A DNA stretch of 64,000 bases, from contig NZ_JBAJII010000001.1 of the NCBI RefSeq assembly GCF_036867195.1, positions 1,984,001-2,048,000 on the forward strand. Direction: 5' to 3'. Origin of the DNA: Arthrobacter sp. Soc17.1.1.1 (GTDB lineage Bacteria > Actinomycetota > Actinomycetes > Actinomycetales > Micrococcaceae). The notes under the pieces are model-generated. The model was given only the letters and a program-made list of their open reading frames with translations. It was not told the origin of the DNA and ran no database searches. Position 1 is the stretch's first letter; each line of letters begins with the position of its first letter. Made by a program: the position numbers and the translations under genes. Positions 26,236 through 35,290 of this stretch are shown here, one piece after another.

Positions 26236-27258
26236 ATGGCCGACTCTAGTCACGGCGCTCCCGGGACCTCGGTTACCGTCGCCACGCCGGGCCGCGAGCT
26301 GGACCAGTTCGAGAACCCGGGCCTGCCCCCGCACCGGCCGCGCCTCGCGGACCGGGACCGACGCGCCGAGAAGCGCGCCGAGCGGCAGGTGGCCCTGCTG
26401 TTCCTCGTCTCGATCCTCGGCACACTGCTCTTCTTCGTGGGCTACTTCTTCATCCCGCTCGACGAGACCGTGGAGCGCCTCCGCCTGCAGAACCTGATGC
26501 TCGGGCTGGGCACCGCCTTCGCGATGCTCGGCATCGGCGTCGGCATCGTGCACTGGGCGAAGACCCTCATGCCCGACCACGAGGTGACCGAGAGCCGCCA
26601 CGAGATCCGGCCCGAGAGCGACCGCCAGGACGCCGAGAAGATCGTCAACGACATCCTCGACGAGTCGGGTATCAAGCGACGCCCGCTGATCCGAAACACC
26701 CTCCTCGGAGCGGCCATCCTTGCTCCCCTGCCGGCGATCGCCATCTTCCGCGATCTCGGACCCCTGCCCGGCAATGCGCTGAAGCAGACCATGTGGGACA
26801 CCGGCGTCCGTCTCACCCGCGATCCGAGCGGAACACCCATCCTCGCCTCCGACGTGACGGTCGGATCAGCGTTCCATGTCATCCCCGAAGGCCTCAACGA
26901 GGTCGAGAACAAGCTCGAGGAGAAGGCCAAGGCAGTCGTCCTGCTCATGCGCCTCGACCCCGAGGAGCTCAACCCCTCTCCTGGACGGGAGAACTGGGGC
27001 TACGACGGAATTGTTGCGTATTCCAAGATCTGCACGCACGTCGGCTGCCCGGTAGCGCTCTACGAACAGCAGACGCACCACCTGCTGTGCCCGTGCCACC
27101 AGTCCACCTTCGACCTCGAGCAGGAATGCAAGGTCATCTTCGGACCGGCTGCACGGCCGCTGCCACAGCTACCCATCGAAGTCGACGACGAGGGCTACCT
27201 CGTCGCGTCGAGCGATTTCCAAGAACCCGTAGGACCTAGTTTCTGGGAGCGAGGCTGA
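26236..27258 (+). CDS. qcrA: cytochrome bc1 complex Rieske iron-sulfur subunit
   Basis: A 340-residue subunit with three transmembrane helices before the Rieske domain, as usual in actinobacteria. The 2Fe-2S cluster ligands are Cys266 and His268 in CTHVGC and Cys285 and His288 in CPCHQS, with the two other Cys forming the disulfide. It takes electrons from menaquinol and delivers them to QcrC. The ATG at 26236 follows GAGAGGGA; another ATG at 26224 has a site too close to it. Confidence 0.96.
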   Translation: MADSSHGAPGTSVTVATPGRELDQFENPGLPPHRPRLADRDRRAEKRAERQVALLFLVSILGTLLFFVGYFFIPLDETVERLRLQNLMLGLGTAFAMLGIGVGIVHWAKTLMPDHEVTESRHEIRPESDRQDAEKIVNDILDESGIKRRPLIRNTLLGAAILAPLPAIAIFRDLGPLPGNALKQTMWDTGVRLTRDPSGTPILASDVTVGSAFHVIPEGLNEVENKLEEKAKAVVLLMRLDPEELNPSPGRENWGYDGIVAYSKICTHVGCPVALYEQQTHHLLCPCHQSTFDLEQECKVIFGPAARPLPQLPIEVDDEGYLVASSDFQEPVGPSFWERG

Positions 27259-27259
27259 C

Positions 27260-28945
27260 ATGAGCAGCTCTACTGCTACGCCGACCTACGTGCCGAAGAC
27301 GCGCGTGGGCAAGGTCACCGACTACGTCGACTCCCGGGTCGGCGGCTCGGGGATCGTCAAGGAATTCGGCCGGAAGATTTTCCCCGACCACTGGACCTTC
27401 ATGTTCGGTGAGGTGGCACTCTACACCTTCGTCATCCTCCTGATCTCCGGTACCTTCCTCACCTTCTTCTACGATCCGTCGATGGCGGAGACGCACTACG
27501 AGGGCAGCTACCTGCCGCTCCGAGGCGTCGAGATGTCGGTGGCCTACGCGTCGTCGCTGGACATCTCCTTCGACATCCGCGGCGGCCTGTTCATGCGGCA
27601 GATCCACCACTGGTCGGCGCTGCTGTTCGTGGCCTCCGTGGCCGTGCACATGCTCCGCGTCTTCTTCACCGGTGCGTTCCGCCGCCCGCGCGAGTTCAAC
27701 TGGGTCGTCGGCTGCGTCCTGCTCATCCTGAGCCTCGCCGCCGGCTTCACCGGCTACTCCCTCCCCGATGACCTGCTGTCCGGTAACGGCCTGCGCATCA
27801 TCGACGGCGTCATGAAGGCCATCCCCGTGGTCGGCACCTACCTGAGCTTCTTCCTCTTCGGTGGGGAGTTCCCGGGCACGATGATCATCGGGCGCCTGTA
27901 CGTGCTGCACATCCTCCTGATCCCCGCGGTGATCCTGCTCCTCATCGGTATCCACCTGTTCATGGTCGTGCTGCACAAGCACTCCCAGTTCCCCGGCCCC
28001 GGCCGGACGAACACCAACGTGGTCGGCTACCCCGTGGGTCCCGTGTACGCGGCGAAGGCCGGCGGCTTCTTCTTCATCGTGTTCGGTGTCCTCGCCGCGA
28101 TCTCCGCAGCGTTCACCATCAACCCGATCTGGAACTACGGCCCGTACGACCCCTCGCCCGTGTCCGCCGGTACCCAGCCCGACTGGTACATCGGCTGGGT
28201 GGACGGGGCCCTGCGTCTCATGCCCGGAACGCTCGGCGACAACTTCGACTTCGAGTTCATGATCCCGTTCCCCTGGGGCGTCAACGCGCTCTCCCTGAAC
28301 GTCCTGATCCCCGCTCTCGTCCCGGCCATCATCGTCTTCACCCTGATGTTCGCCTGGCCGTGGATCGAGGCCTGGGTCACGAAGGACAAGCGTGAGCACC
28401 ACCTGCTGAACCGCCCCCGCAACGCCCCGACCCGCACGGCCATCGGTGTCGCCGGTATCACGTTCTACTGCGTCCTGTGGGCCGCTGCCAGCTCCGACCT
28501 CATCGCCACGCACTTCCTGGTGTCGCTGAACGACGTGACCTACTGGCTGCGCTTCCTGGTGATCTTCGGGCCGGTCCTCGCCTTCATGGTCACCCGCCGC
28601 ATCGCGCTGGCCCTGCAGCGCAAGGACCGCGAGATCGCCCTGCACGGCCGCGAGACCGGACGCATCGTGCGCCTGCCGCACGGCGAGTTCATCGAGGTCC
28701 ACGAGCAGGTCGACGACTACAAGCGCTACCAGCTGGTCGCCTTCGAATCGCCCGAGGTCATGGTCCCCACGCCGGACGCCGACGGCAAGGTGAGCCTCCT
28801 CGACAAGGCCCACGGCCGCATCTCCCGCTTCTTCTTCGAGGACCGGGTGGCGCCTGTGACGCCGAAGGAACTGGCAGCCTCGCATGGCGACCACCATGAC
28901 GAGATCGCCGGCGCCAAGGACCGCGAGTCCATCGCGAGCCACTAG
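27260..28945 (+). CDS. qcrB: cytochrome bc1 complex cytochrome b subunit
   Basis: A 561-residue membrane subunit that binds two b hemes and oxidises menaquinol. It contains the heme-ligand helices (MRQIHHWSALLFVASVAVHM and LLLIGIHLFMVVLHKHS) and a quinol-site helix near PxW (here the loop before NPIWNYGPYDPSP). The C-terminal 120 residues form the cytosolic extension typical of actinobacterial QcrB. It starts 1 nt after the qcrA stop. A strong terminator follows, ending the operon. Confidence 0.96.
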   Translation: MSSSTATPTYVPKTRVGKVTDYVDSRVGGSGIVKEFGRKIFPDHWTFMFGEVALYTFVILLISGTFLTFFYDPSMAETHYEGSYLPLRGVEMSVAYASSLDISFDIRGGLFMRQIHHWSALLFVASVAVHMLRVFFTGAFRRPREFNWVVGCVLLILSLAAGFTGYSLPDDLLSGNGLRIIDGVMKAIPVVGTYLSFFLFGGEFPGTMIIGRLYVLHILLIPAVILLLIGIHLFMVVLHKHSQFPGPGRTNTNVVGYPVGPVYAAKAGGFFFIVFGVLAAISAAFTINPIWNYGPYDPSPVSAGTQPDWYIGWVDGALRLMPGTLGDNFDFEFMIPFPWGVNALSLNVLIPALVPAIIVFTLMFAWPWIEAWVTKDKREHHLLNRPRNAPTRTAIGVAGITFYCVLWAAASSDLIATHFLVSLNDVTYWLRFLVIFGPVLAFMVTRRIALALQRKDREIALHGRETGRIVRLPHGEFIEVHEQVDDYKRYQLVAFESPEVMVPTPDADGKVSLLDKAHGRISRFFFEDRVAPVTPKELAASHGDHHDEIAGAKDRESIASH

Positions 28946-28962
28946 AACCGACAACCGCTGAT

Positions 28963-28995
28963 CGAAGGGCCCGGACCTCGCGTCCGGGCCCTTCG
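28963..28995 (+). terminator. terminator after qcrB
   Basis: CGAAGGGCCCGGAC and GTCCGGGCCCTTCG form a perfect 14-bp stem around a 5-nt loop, followed by TCATT, 17 nt after the qcrB stop. Confidence 0.85.
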
Positions 28996-29054
28996 TCATT
29001 CCTGCACCACCCCATGAGAGGGGAAGCCGCAGCAACGCTCCCTCCACAGCCCTC

Positions 29055-29438
29055 GTGGACCATCACATCAGCGACCGCCGCCAACGCTCGCCGGTCCTCG
29101 CCGCGACGCTCGCGTCGATCGGCGCGGGGCTCGCGCTCCTCCTGCTCCTCGACGCTCCCCCGCTCGTCATCGGGGCCGTGCTGTGCACGGTGGCAGGCGT
29201 CCTGTCCGTGCTCGTCGTCAACCTCTGGTGGAAGCTCTCCGCCCATTCGGCGGTCGCCGTGTTCGTCGTCGTCGGCGCCCTCGCCCTGTTCGGCGCATGG
29301 GCGGCCCCGCTCGCAGTGATCCCCGTGGCCGTGGGGTGGTCCCGCGTACGCCTGTGGGCCCATACCCCTGGCCAGGTGGTGGCCGGCGCCGCCGTCGGAG
29401 CGGCCATCGGAAGTGCGTTCGCGCTCCTCGCCGTGTGA
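29055..29438 (+). pseudogene. 5'-truncated PAP2-like phosphatase gene
   Basis: The 127 residues match only the C-terminal half of a PAP2-superfamily membrane phosphatase. The second and third signature regions are visible as LSAHSAVAVF and WSRVRLWAHTPGQVVAGA, with conserved Ser-His, Arg and His residues, amid four hydrophobic segments. The first signature region (Lys and Arg-Pro) and the N-terminal helices that should come before DHHISDRRQR are missing. The sequence begins about 60 nt after the qcrB terminator, leaving no room for them. The GTG at 29055 has no good ribosome site. It could be a dead remnant or a short membrane protein that is still made. Confidence 0.6.
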
Positions 29439-29507
29439 GGTGCCGCCTTGAGCCGGCGGCTCCGGTCCCCCTAGAGTGATCGCCAACGACCAGTGCCAGG
29501 AGCTCCT

Positions 29508-30176
29508 GTGTCCCTCGTCCGTGTGCACAACTTCTCGATCTCCCTCGACGGCTTCGGCGCAGGCGAGGGTCAGCAGCTCGACGCCCCCTTCGGCCACGCG
29601 GGCATGCGCCTCATGGAGTGGGCCTTGGGCACCCGCACGTTCCGGGAGATGGGGCTGTCCGGAGAGGGCCCCGGGTCCTCCGGTGTCGACGAGGCGTTCG
29701 CCCGCGCATGGGGGCCCGGCATCGGCGTCGAGATCATGGGGCGCAACAAGTTCGGTCCCCAGCGGGGCCCGTGGGAGGACGAGGAGTGGAAGGGCTGGTG
29801 GGGCGACACCCCCGTGTTCCGGACGCCCGTCGTCGTGCTGACCCATCACCCCCGGCCGATTGTGGAGATGGACGGCGGCACGACGTTCCACTTTGTCGAC
29901 GCCGATCCCGTCGAGGCGCTGGCGCAGGCCCGCGCGCTGGCCGGCGGCCTGGATGTCCGGATCGGCGGCGGCGTCGACACGGTGCGGCAGTTCCTCGAAG
30001 CCGACCTGATCGACCACCTGCACATCGTGCTGGTCCCGATCGTCCTCGGACGGGGCGAGCGGCTCTGGGACGGACTCGAGGCGCTCGAGGAACGGTTCGA
30101 CATCGAGGCGACCCCGTCTCCCAGCGGCGTCGTCCACCTGACCCTCGCCCGTCGGACTGCGTCCCGGGCCCCCTGA
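29508..30176 (+). CDS. dihydrofolate-reductase-fold protein (RibD C-terminal-like)
   Basis: A 222-residue protein of the RibD_C/dihydrofolate reductase-like family. Family features are the FSISLDGFGAG start, an IMGRNKFG motif, TPVVVLTHHPRP, a nucleotide-binding IGGGVDTVRQFLEADLIDH near residue 150, and IVLGRGERLW. Members reduce pterin- or pyrimidine-like substrates with NADPH, but most are uncharacterised. A GTG start is chosen because AGGAG lies 6 nt upstream. TAGAGT near 29472 is a good -10 hexamer. Confidence 0.88.
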   Translation: MSLVRVHNFSISLDGFGAGEGQQLDAPFGHAGMRLMEWALGTRTFREMGLSGEGPGSSGVDEAFARAWGPGIGVEIMGRNKFGPQRGPWEDEEWKGWWGDTPVFRTPVVVLTHHPRPIVEMDGGTTFHFVDADPVEALAQARALAGGLDVRIGGGVDTVRQFLEADLIDHLHIVLVPIVLGRGERLWDGLEALEERFDIEATPSPSGVVHLTLARRTASRAP

Positions 30177-30298
30177 GGAAGAGCCGTGGAAGAGCCGTAA
30201 AAGATCCTGGAGAGGCTTCGGGATGACCGGCAGGAAAATCCCGGCGAGAGCCGGACTGCAGGAGTAGACTGACGCCCCCACGACGAATCAGGTGTCTG

Positions 30299-30574
30299 AT
30301 GGAGATCCATCGCAGGCAACGGAAGCACACGCGCGGCGTCGAGCCGTCCTCGGGGAAGCGCAAGGCACGGCTGTCGCTCTTCGACGGGATCGATGCCGCC
30401 GCCCGATCGTTCCTCGGACCCGCGGAGCGCACGGACGGGCACAGCCCGGTCGTGCACCTGCATGACGCGGCCGAGGAGACGTCGGACGAGACGCTCCGAT
30501 CCATCGAGATCCATACGGACTCCGCGGGCCACCACTACGCGCAGCGCCGGGTGGTGCGACGCCCCTCCGACTAG
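30299..30574 (+). CDS. 91-residue basic hypothetical protein
   Basis: A small protein with a basic N-terminus (HRRQRKHTRG, KRKAR) and acidic middle, not recognised as any family. The ATG follows an AGG, coding composition resembles neighbours, and its TAG stop lies inside a very strong hairpin terminator, which supports a genuine transcript end. It is convergent with the GntR-type regulator. Confidence 0.5.
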   Translation: MEIHRRQRKHTRGVEPSSGKRKARLSLFDGIDAAARSFLGPAERTDGHSPVVHLHDAAEETSDETLRSIEIHTDSAGHHYAQRRVVRRPSD

Positions 30575-30605
30575 CCGGTCCCGCGACGGGCCGGCTAGTC
30601 GGAGG
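30564..30605. terminator. bidirectional terminator overlapping a stop codon
   Basis: CCTCCGACTAGCCGG (30564-30578) and CCGGCTAGTCGGAGG (30591-30605) form a perfect 15-bp stem. The loop can add CCCG/CGGG pairing. The left arm contains the TAG stop of the hypothetical gene, and the right arm ends 27 nt from the convergent regulator's stop. Confidence 0.85.
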
Positions 30606-30631
30606 CGCCGCGCCGCGACGTAGGTCAGGCC

Positions 30632-31423
30632 CTAGCCGAGGCGCTTGGAACTGTAGGCGCGCGGTGTCCGCACACCGGGCCGCTGCAGCGGTACCCACAG
30701 TTTGTAGCGATCGGCGCGGTAGTAGGACACGGAGTAGTCGATCATGGCGCGCGCCACGTAGGCGTGCCGCTGGATCTTCAGCAGCGGGGCGTTCATCTCC
30801 ACGTTGAGCAGGCGCGCGATCGACGGCGACGCCGCCGTCGCCTCGATGGTATCCTCCCCCCACTCCATGACGAGGCCGTACTTCTCGCTGAGCACGTTGT
30901 AGAGCGAGGTGGGCGGCGGGCCGTCGAGGAGCCCCTTCACGCGGTGCGCCGGGAGGAAGTTCTCGTCCACGCTCATGGGCTCGCCGTCGGCCAGGAGCTG
31001 CCGCCTAAACCGCACCACGGGCTGGCCGATCTCGATCTGCAGCTCCCGCGCCACCAGGGGCGTTGCGCCCTGCTGTTCGAAGCTCAGGACGCGTGCGTCC
31101 GGCACCATGCCGCGCCGGATCATCTCCTCGGTGTAGGAGGTCATCTTCATGTGCAGGTCCACCTTGGAGCGCGCCACGAACGTCCCGAGTCCCACGACGC
31201 GCTCGAGCACCTCCTCCGCGACCAGGGCATCGACGGCCTGCCGCACCGTCATGCGCGCCACCCCGAAGTACTCACTCAGCTGCCGCTCGGACGGTATCCC
31301 CGCTCCTGGCTCGCCGAACTGGTGGACGTAGCGCCGCAGGCTCTCCCGCAGCTGGACATGCTTGGGTGTGCCGGATGCCTCGTCGAGGCGGTCCGCGTCG
31401 AAGGGCCTCGGCAGCACACCCAT
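30632..31423 (-). CDS. GntR-family regulator with UTRA domain (HutC type)
   Basis: A 263-residue regulator. The N-terminal winged helix (about residues 20-85) has IPSERQLSEYFGVARMTVRQAVDALV and GLGTFVA. The C-terminal UTRA domain (about 105-245) binds a small ligand and shows VRFRRQLLADGEPMSVDENFLP. HutC-type regulators usually sense sugars, histidine intermediates or other metabolites; the ligand is unknown. The ATG follows GAGGAGA. It lies alone between the two respiratory gene blocks, so regulation of one of them is possible but not shown. Confidence 0.9.
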   Translation of the reverse strand: MGVLPRPFDADRLDEASGTPKHVQLRESLRRYVHQFGEPGAGIPSERQLSEYFGVARMTVRQAVDALVAEEVLERVVGLGTFVARSKVDLHMKMTSYTEEMIRRGMVPDARVLSFEQQGATPLVARELQIEIGQPVVRFRRQLLADGEPMSVDENFLPAHRVKGLLDGPPPTSLYNVLSEKYGLVMEWGEDTIEATAASPSIARLLNVEMNAPLLKIQRHAYVARAMIDYSVSYYRADRYKLWVPLQRPGVRTPRAYSSKRLG

Positions 31424-31496
31424 GGGTCGGTCTCCTCGCTCCGGCGGTGTCCCGTGCGGGACCCGTCGGGACTGTCGTCCATCAGACTGTACCCAT

Positions 31497-31535
31497 ACGA
31501 CAGGGGAGCCCGCACATGGCGGGCTCCCCTGTCGT
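31497..31535 (-). terminator. terminator after ctaC-ctaD-ctaF
   Basis: ACGACAGGGGAGCCCGC (31497-31513) and GCGGGCTCCCCTGTCGT (31519-31535) form a perfect 17-bp stem around a 5-nt loop. It lies 17 nt past the ctaF stop and ahead of the GntR gene. Confidence 0.88.
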
Positions 31536-31552
31536 GGACTGCGTGGACGGTA

Positions 31553-31954
31553 CTAGTGGGCGTGGTACCCGCGGCTGTACTCGAAGACCCAGCCGACGAG
31601 GGCGATCGCCGCCAGACCGAGGCCGATGTAGAGGATCCAGAACCCGATCGCGATCCCGAGGAAGCCCGTGGCGGCTGCGAGGCCGAGGACCAGGGGCCAC
31701 CAGCTCCAGGGGCTGAAGTGGCCCTGCTCGCCGGATCCCTCGTGGATCTCGGCGTCGAGCCGGTCCTCCGGGCGTGCTCCGACGCGCTTGCCGGTGAACG
31801 CCAGGTAGAACCCGATCATCCCGGCGAGGCCGCCCACGAGCAGGATCCCGAGGAAACCGACCCACTCCGACCATTCGGTCAGCCACCCGTAGACGAAGGC
31901 GACGGGCACGAAGATCGGCACACCGATCAGGAACAGGTTCTTCTCGATCCTCAT
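31553..31954 (-). CDS. ctaF: cytochrome c oxidase subunit IV
   Basis: A 133-residue membrane subunit with four transmembrane helices, the small actinobacterial subunit IV of the aa3 oxidase. It shows the [15 protein letters not shown] segment and a C-terminal [10 protein letters not shown] typical of CtaF. It overlaps the stop of ctaD by 4 nt and is co-translated. Confidence 0.95.
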   Translation of the reverse strand: MRIEKNLFLIGVPIFVPVAFVYGWLTEWSEWVGFLGILLVGGLAGMIGFYLAFTGKRVGARPEDRLDAEIHEGSGEQGHFSPWSWWPLVLGLAAATGFLGIAIGFWILYIGLGLAAIALVGWVFEYSRGYHAH

Positions 31955-33681
31955 ACCTTGGCGTCCTTCCTGTCGGCCGAGCCGAGGGCCTGGCCGATGG
32001 CGCTGTCATCGGGGGTGTGCGTCTGTTGCAGCTCCGGGTGGTGCAGGTCGAGCGCAGGGCGCTCGGAGCGGATGCGGGGCAGCGAGGTGAAGTTGTGGCG
32101 CGGTGGCGGGCACGACGTCGCCCACTCGAGCGAGGCGCCGAAGCCCCACGGGTCGTCCACCTCGACCTTCTTGCCGGTCCGCCACGTGATGTAGACGTTC
32201 CAGAAGAACGGGATCAGCGAGGCACCCAGGACGAAGGACCCGACGGTGGAGAACTGGTTCATGGCGGTGTAGCCGTCCTCGGGCAGGTAGTCCGCGTAGC
32301 GGCGCGGCATACCCTCGACACCCAGCCAGTGCTGGATGAGGAACGTGGCGTGGAAGCCGAGGAACAGCATCCAGAAGTGGATCTTGCCGAGGCGCTCGTT
32401 CAGCATCTTGCCGGTGAACTTGGGCCACCAGAAGTAGAAGCCGGCGAACATCGCGAACACCACGGTCCCGAAGACCACGTAGTGGAAGTGCGCAACCACG
32501 AAGTACGTGTCCGAGACGTGGAAGTCGAGCGGCGGCGAGGCCAGGATGATGCCGGTGAGGCCACCGAAGAGGAAGGTGACGAGGAAGCCGAGGCTCCACA
32601 GCATCGGCGTCTCGAAGGTCAGCGACCCCCTCCAGAGCGTGCCGATCCAGTTGAAGAACTTCACGCCGGTGGGCACCGCGATGAGCATGGTCATGAAGGC
32701 GAAGAACGGCAGCAGGACCGCACCCGTGACGTACATGTGGTGCGCCCACACCGTCACGGACAGGGCGGCGATGGCGATCGTCGCGTAGACCAGGCCCTTG
32801 TAGCCGAAGATCGGCTTGCGGCTGAAGACCGGGAAGATCTCCGAGACGATGCCGAAGAACGGCAGCGCGATGATGTAGACCTCGGGGTGGCCGAAGAACC
32901 AGAACAGGTGCTGCCACAGGATGGCCCCACCGGCTTCGGGGTCGAAGATGTGGGCCCCGAAGCGGCGGTCGGCGCCGAGCGCGAAGAGCGCGGCGGCCAG
33001 CGGCGGGAACGCCATCAGCACGAGGATCGAGGTGATGAGCGCGTTCCAGGTGAAGATCGGCATGCGCCACATGGTCATGCCGGGGGCGCGCATGCAGATG
33101 ATCGTGGTGATGAAGTTGACGGCGCCGAGGATGGTGCCGAAGCCGGACAGTGCGAGACCGAAGACCCAGAGGTCCCCGCCCACGCCCGGGGAGAACGTGG
33201 TGCTCGACAGTGGCGCGTAGGCGAACCAGCCGAACGACGCGGCGCCCTGCGGGGTGATGAACCCGGAGACGGCGATGGTGCTGCCGAACAGGAAGAACCA
33301 GAACGCCAGGGCGTTCAGCCGCGGGAAGGCGACGTCGGGTGCGCCGATCTGCAGGGGCATGACGAAGTTCGTGAAGCCCGCGAACAGCGGCGTCGCGAAC
33401 ATCAGCAGCATCACGGTGCCGTGCATCGTGAAGAGCTGGTTGTACTGCTCCTTCGTCTGCAGGATCTGCATGCCGGGCTCGAAGAGCTCGGCGCGGATGA
33501 TCAGCGCCATCACGCCGGCGAAGCAGAAGAAGACGAACGAGGCGATCAGGTACATGAACCCGATCGTCTTGTGGTCGGTCGAGGTGATCCAGTTGACGAC
33601 GATCCGTCCCTTGGACCGAGGGACCACGCGGGGAGCGGCTACGGTGCCGGCTTCCTCAAGGGTGTATTCGAAGGTGGACAT
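31951..33681 (-). CDS. ctaD: cytochrome c oxidase subunit I
   Basis: A 576-residue catalytic subunit of the aa3 oxidase with 12 transmembrane helices. It binds heme a and the heme a3-CuB center. Visible are the first heme-ligand region ([14 protein letters not shown]), the CuB/Tyr motif in [15 protein letters not shown], the His pair in WAHHMYVTG and the late heme-ligand helix with [11 protein letters not shown]. The C-terminus has an extra tail of some 40 residues. It overlaps ctaC by 1 nt. Confidence 0.97.
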   Translation of the reverse strand: MSTFEYTLEEAGTVAAPRVVPRSKGRIVVNWITSTDHKTIGFMYLIASFVFFCFAGVMALIIRAELFEPGMQILQTKEQYNQLFTMHGTVMLLMFATPLFAGFTNFVMPLQIGAPDVAFPRLNALAFWFFLFGSTIAVSGFITPQGAASFGWFAYAPLSSTTFSPGVGGDLWVFGLALSGFGTILGAVNFITTIICMRAPGMTMWRMPIFTWNALITSILVLMAFPPLAAALFALGADRRFGAHIFDPEAGGAILWQHLFWFFGHPEVYIIALPFFGIVSEIFPVFSRKPIFGYKGLVYATIAIAALSVTVWAHHMYVTGAVLLPFFAFMTMLIAVPTGVKFFNWIGTLWRGSLTFETPMLWSLGFLVTFLFGGLTGIILASPPLDFHVSDTYFVVAHFHYVVFGTVVFAMFAGFYFWWPKFTGKMLNERLGKIHFWMLFLGFHATFLIQHWLGVEGMPRRYADYLPEDGYTAMNQFSTVGSFVLGASLIPFFWNVYITWRTGKKVEVDDPWGFGASLEWATSCPPPRHNFTSLPRIRSERPALDLHHPELQQTHTPDDSAIGQALGSADRKDAKV

Positions 33682-34553
33682 CAGCTGCTGCTCCTGGCTG
33701 GGTCGGTATCGGGATCATCCTCCGGGTAGGAGTCGCGGTCGTACTCGTCGCCGAGCTGGCCGTCCTCGAGGCGGTCCATCTGCGCGTCGAACTCCGCCTG
33801 CGAGACCACCTGCACGTTGAAGAGCATCTCCGAGTGGTACTGGCCGCACAGCTCGGCGCACTTGCCGTCGAAGGTGCCCTCCTTGGTGGGCGTGAGGTTG
33901 ATGTAGTTCGTACGGCCCGGGTAGAGGTCACGCTTCATCAGGAAGCCGGGAACGAAGAAGGAGTGCTGCACGTCGCGGGCGTTGAGCTGGAGCTCGACGG
34001 TCCTGTTCACGGGCAGGTAGAGCGTGGGCAGGTCGGCCTCCTGGCCGGTCTCGCCGGTGAGGTGGGCCTGCACGCCGGTGGAGTACTTGTCCTCGGTGAC
34101 GTAGTTGAAGTCCCACGACCACTGCTTGCCGCGCACATCGACGATCACGTCGGGGTTCTCGACCCGGGCGTCGATCGTGTTGATGTCGCGCTCGGTGAAG
34201 TAGAAGAACACGAGGACCATGAACAGCGGGATCGTCAAGTAGAAGATCTCGAGCGGCAGGTTGTAGCTCATCTGCCGCGGGTAGCCGGTGTCGTTCTTCC
34301 GGCGGCGGTAGGCCACCATGCACCAGATGATCAGGCCCCACGTGATGACACCGACGGCCAGGGCCGCGATCCACGAGTTGACCCAGAGATCGGTTATGGC
34401 CGCGGTGTGGTTGGTGTTGTCCCGGTCTGCCGGGAGCCAACCCTTTTGGGCTTCTGCCGAACAGCCGGTCAGTAGGAGGGCGCCGGCCAGCGTGATGCTG
34501 GAGATCTTTGCGATCCTGACGCGCTTGCTACCGGTTCGGTCCTGCGAACTCAC
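33681..34553 (-). CDS. ctaC: cytochrome c oxidase subunit II (lipoprotein)
   Basis: A 290-residue subunit with a signal ending in the lipobox LLTGC, two transmembrane helices and a cupredoxin domain. The CuA ligands are Cys232, Cys236, His240 and Met243 in [12 protein letters not shown]; an earlier His in the HSFFVPGF segment completes the site. It receives electrons from QcrC. A GTG start at 34553 follows an AAGGAAGG ribosome site, favouring it over a longer frame. The promoter has the dyad at 34624-34638. Confidence 0.96.
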   Translation of the reverse strand: MSSQDRTGSKRVRIAKISSITLAGALLLTGCSAEAQKGWLPADRDNTNHTAAITDLWVNSWIAALAVGVITWGLIIWCMVAYRRRKNDTGYPRQMSYNLPLEIFYLTIPLFMVLVFFYFTERDINTIDARVENPDVIVDVRGKQWSWDFNYVTEDKYSTGVQAHLTGETGQEADLPTLYLPVNRTVELQLNARDVQHSFFVPGFLMKRDLYPGRTNYINLTPTKEGTFDGKCAELCGQYHSEMLFNVQVVSQAEFDAQMDRLEDGQLGDEYDRDSYPEDDPDTDPARSSS

Positions 34554-34623
34554 AGACGGACCTTCCTTTTCTACGTGCGTTGCCACCCGCGCGGAAAGCG
34601 GCCCGGGGTGCACATCCAGTTTT

Positions 34624-34638
34624 ACTACTCACTGTAGA
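34624..34638 (-). promoter_or_regulatory. TCTAC-N5-GTAGT dyad upstream of ctaC
   Basis: Read toward ctaC, the sequence is TCTAC-AGTGA-GTAGT followed by AA, one mismatch from a perfect dyad. It overlaps a -10 hexamer TACAGT, 71 nt before ctaC. Orientation and flanks match the dyads before ctaE and qcrC. Confidence 0.48.
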
Positions 34639-34674
34639 GCTTACCCGGAAGACCCGCGTTCCGGTGACATGCGA

Positions 34675-34713
34675 AAGGCCCGGAACACTCCCCTGGGGGA
34701 TGTTCCGGGCCTT
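34675..34713 (-). terminator. terminator between erpA and ctaC
   Basis: AAGGCCCGGAACA (34675-34687) and TGTTCCGGGCCTT (34701-34713) form a perfect 13-bp stem 45 nt past the erpA stop, so erpA and ctaC are separate units. Confidence 0.85.
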
Positions 34714-34758
34714 CGCCCCGTGCTAGTGCAGCTGCCGGTGGACCTGCCGGCGCGGCGG

Positions 34759-35139
34759 CTAGTGGAAGGAGTCGCCGCAGGCGCAGGAGCCGCCCGCATT
34801 CGGGTTGTCGATGGTGAATCCCTGCTTCGAGATGGTGTCCTCGAAGTCGATGGATGCACCGGACAGGTACGGCACGCTCATCTTGTCGACGATGACCTCG
34901 ACGCCGTCGAAGTCACGGACGGCATCGCCGTCGAGGACGCGCTCGTCGAAGTACAGCTGGTAGATCAGGCCGGAGCAGCCGCCGGGCTGCACGGCGACCC
35001 GCAGGCGGAGGTCCGTACGGCCCTCCTGCTCGAGGAGGCTGCGCACCTTGCCGGCGGCGACGTCGGACAGGTTGACCTCGTGCACAGGAAGATCCGTGGA
35101 CTCCTGCAGGGCCGCTGCTTCGGTGGTCGGTGTGCTCAT
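34759..35139 (-). CDS. erpA: iron-sulfur cluster insertion protein (A-type carrier)
   Basis: A 126-residue A-type carrier that delivers iron-sulfur clusters to target enzymes. The three conserved cysteines are in GGCSG and in the C-terminal CACG. The first 20 residues are an extra disordered lead. The ATG at 35139 is chosen by comparison with the family length. It sits upstream of the oxidase subunit genes, but a terminator separates them. The symbol could equally be iscA-like; actinobacteria usually have one or two such proteins. Confidence 0.92.
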   Translation of the reverse strand: MSTPTTEAAALQESTDLPVHEVNLSDVAAGKVRSLLEQEGRTDLRLRVAVQPGGCSGLIYQLYFDERVLDGDAVRDFDGVEVIVDKMSVPYLSGASIDFEDTISKQGFTIDNPNAGGSCACGDSFH

Positions 35140-35290
35140 TGTGTCTCTCCTAGCTCGGACCCTGGTGGATCCACTCGTGCGTCCGCGGTGTGGCGCGCAG
35201 GGCTTCATCCAATCCTACGCCGGGCCCACTTCCCTTCTAACGGCCGGGAGGGCCGAAACATTTCCGCACGCCCCCTCCCGGGTGCGGGCG

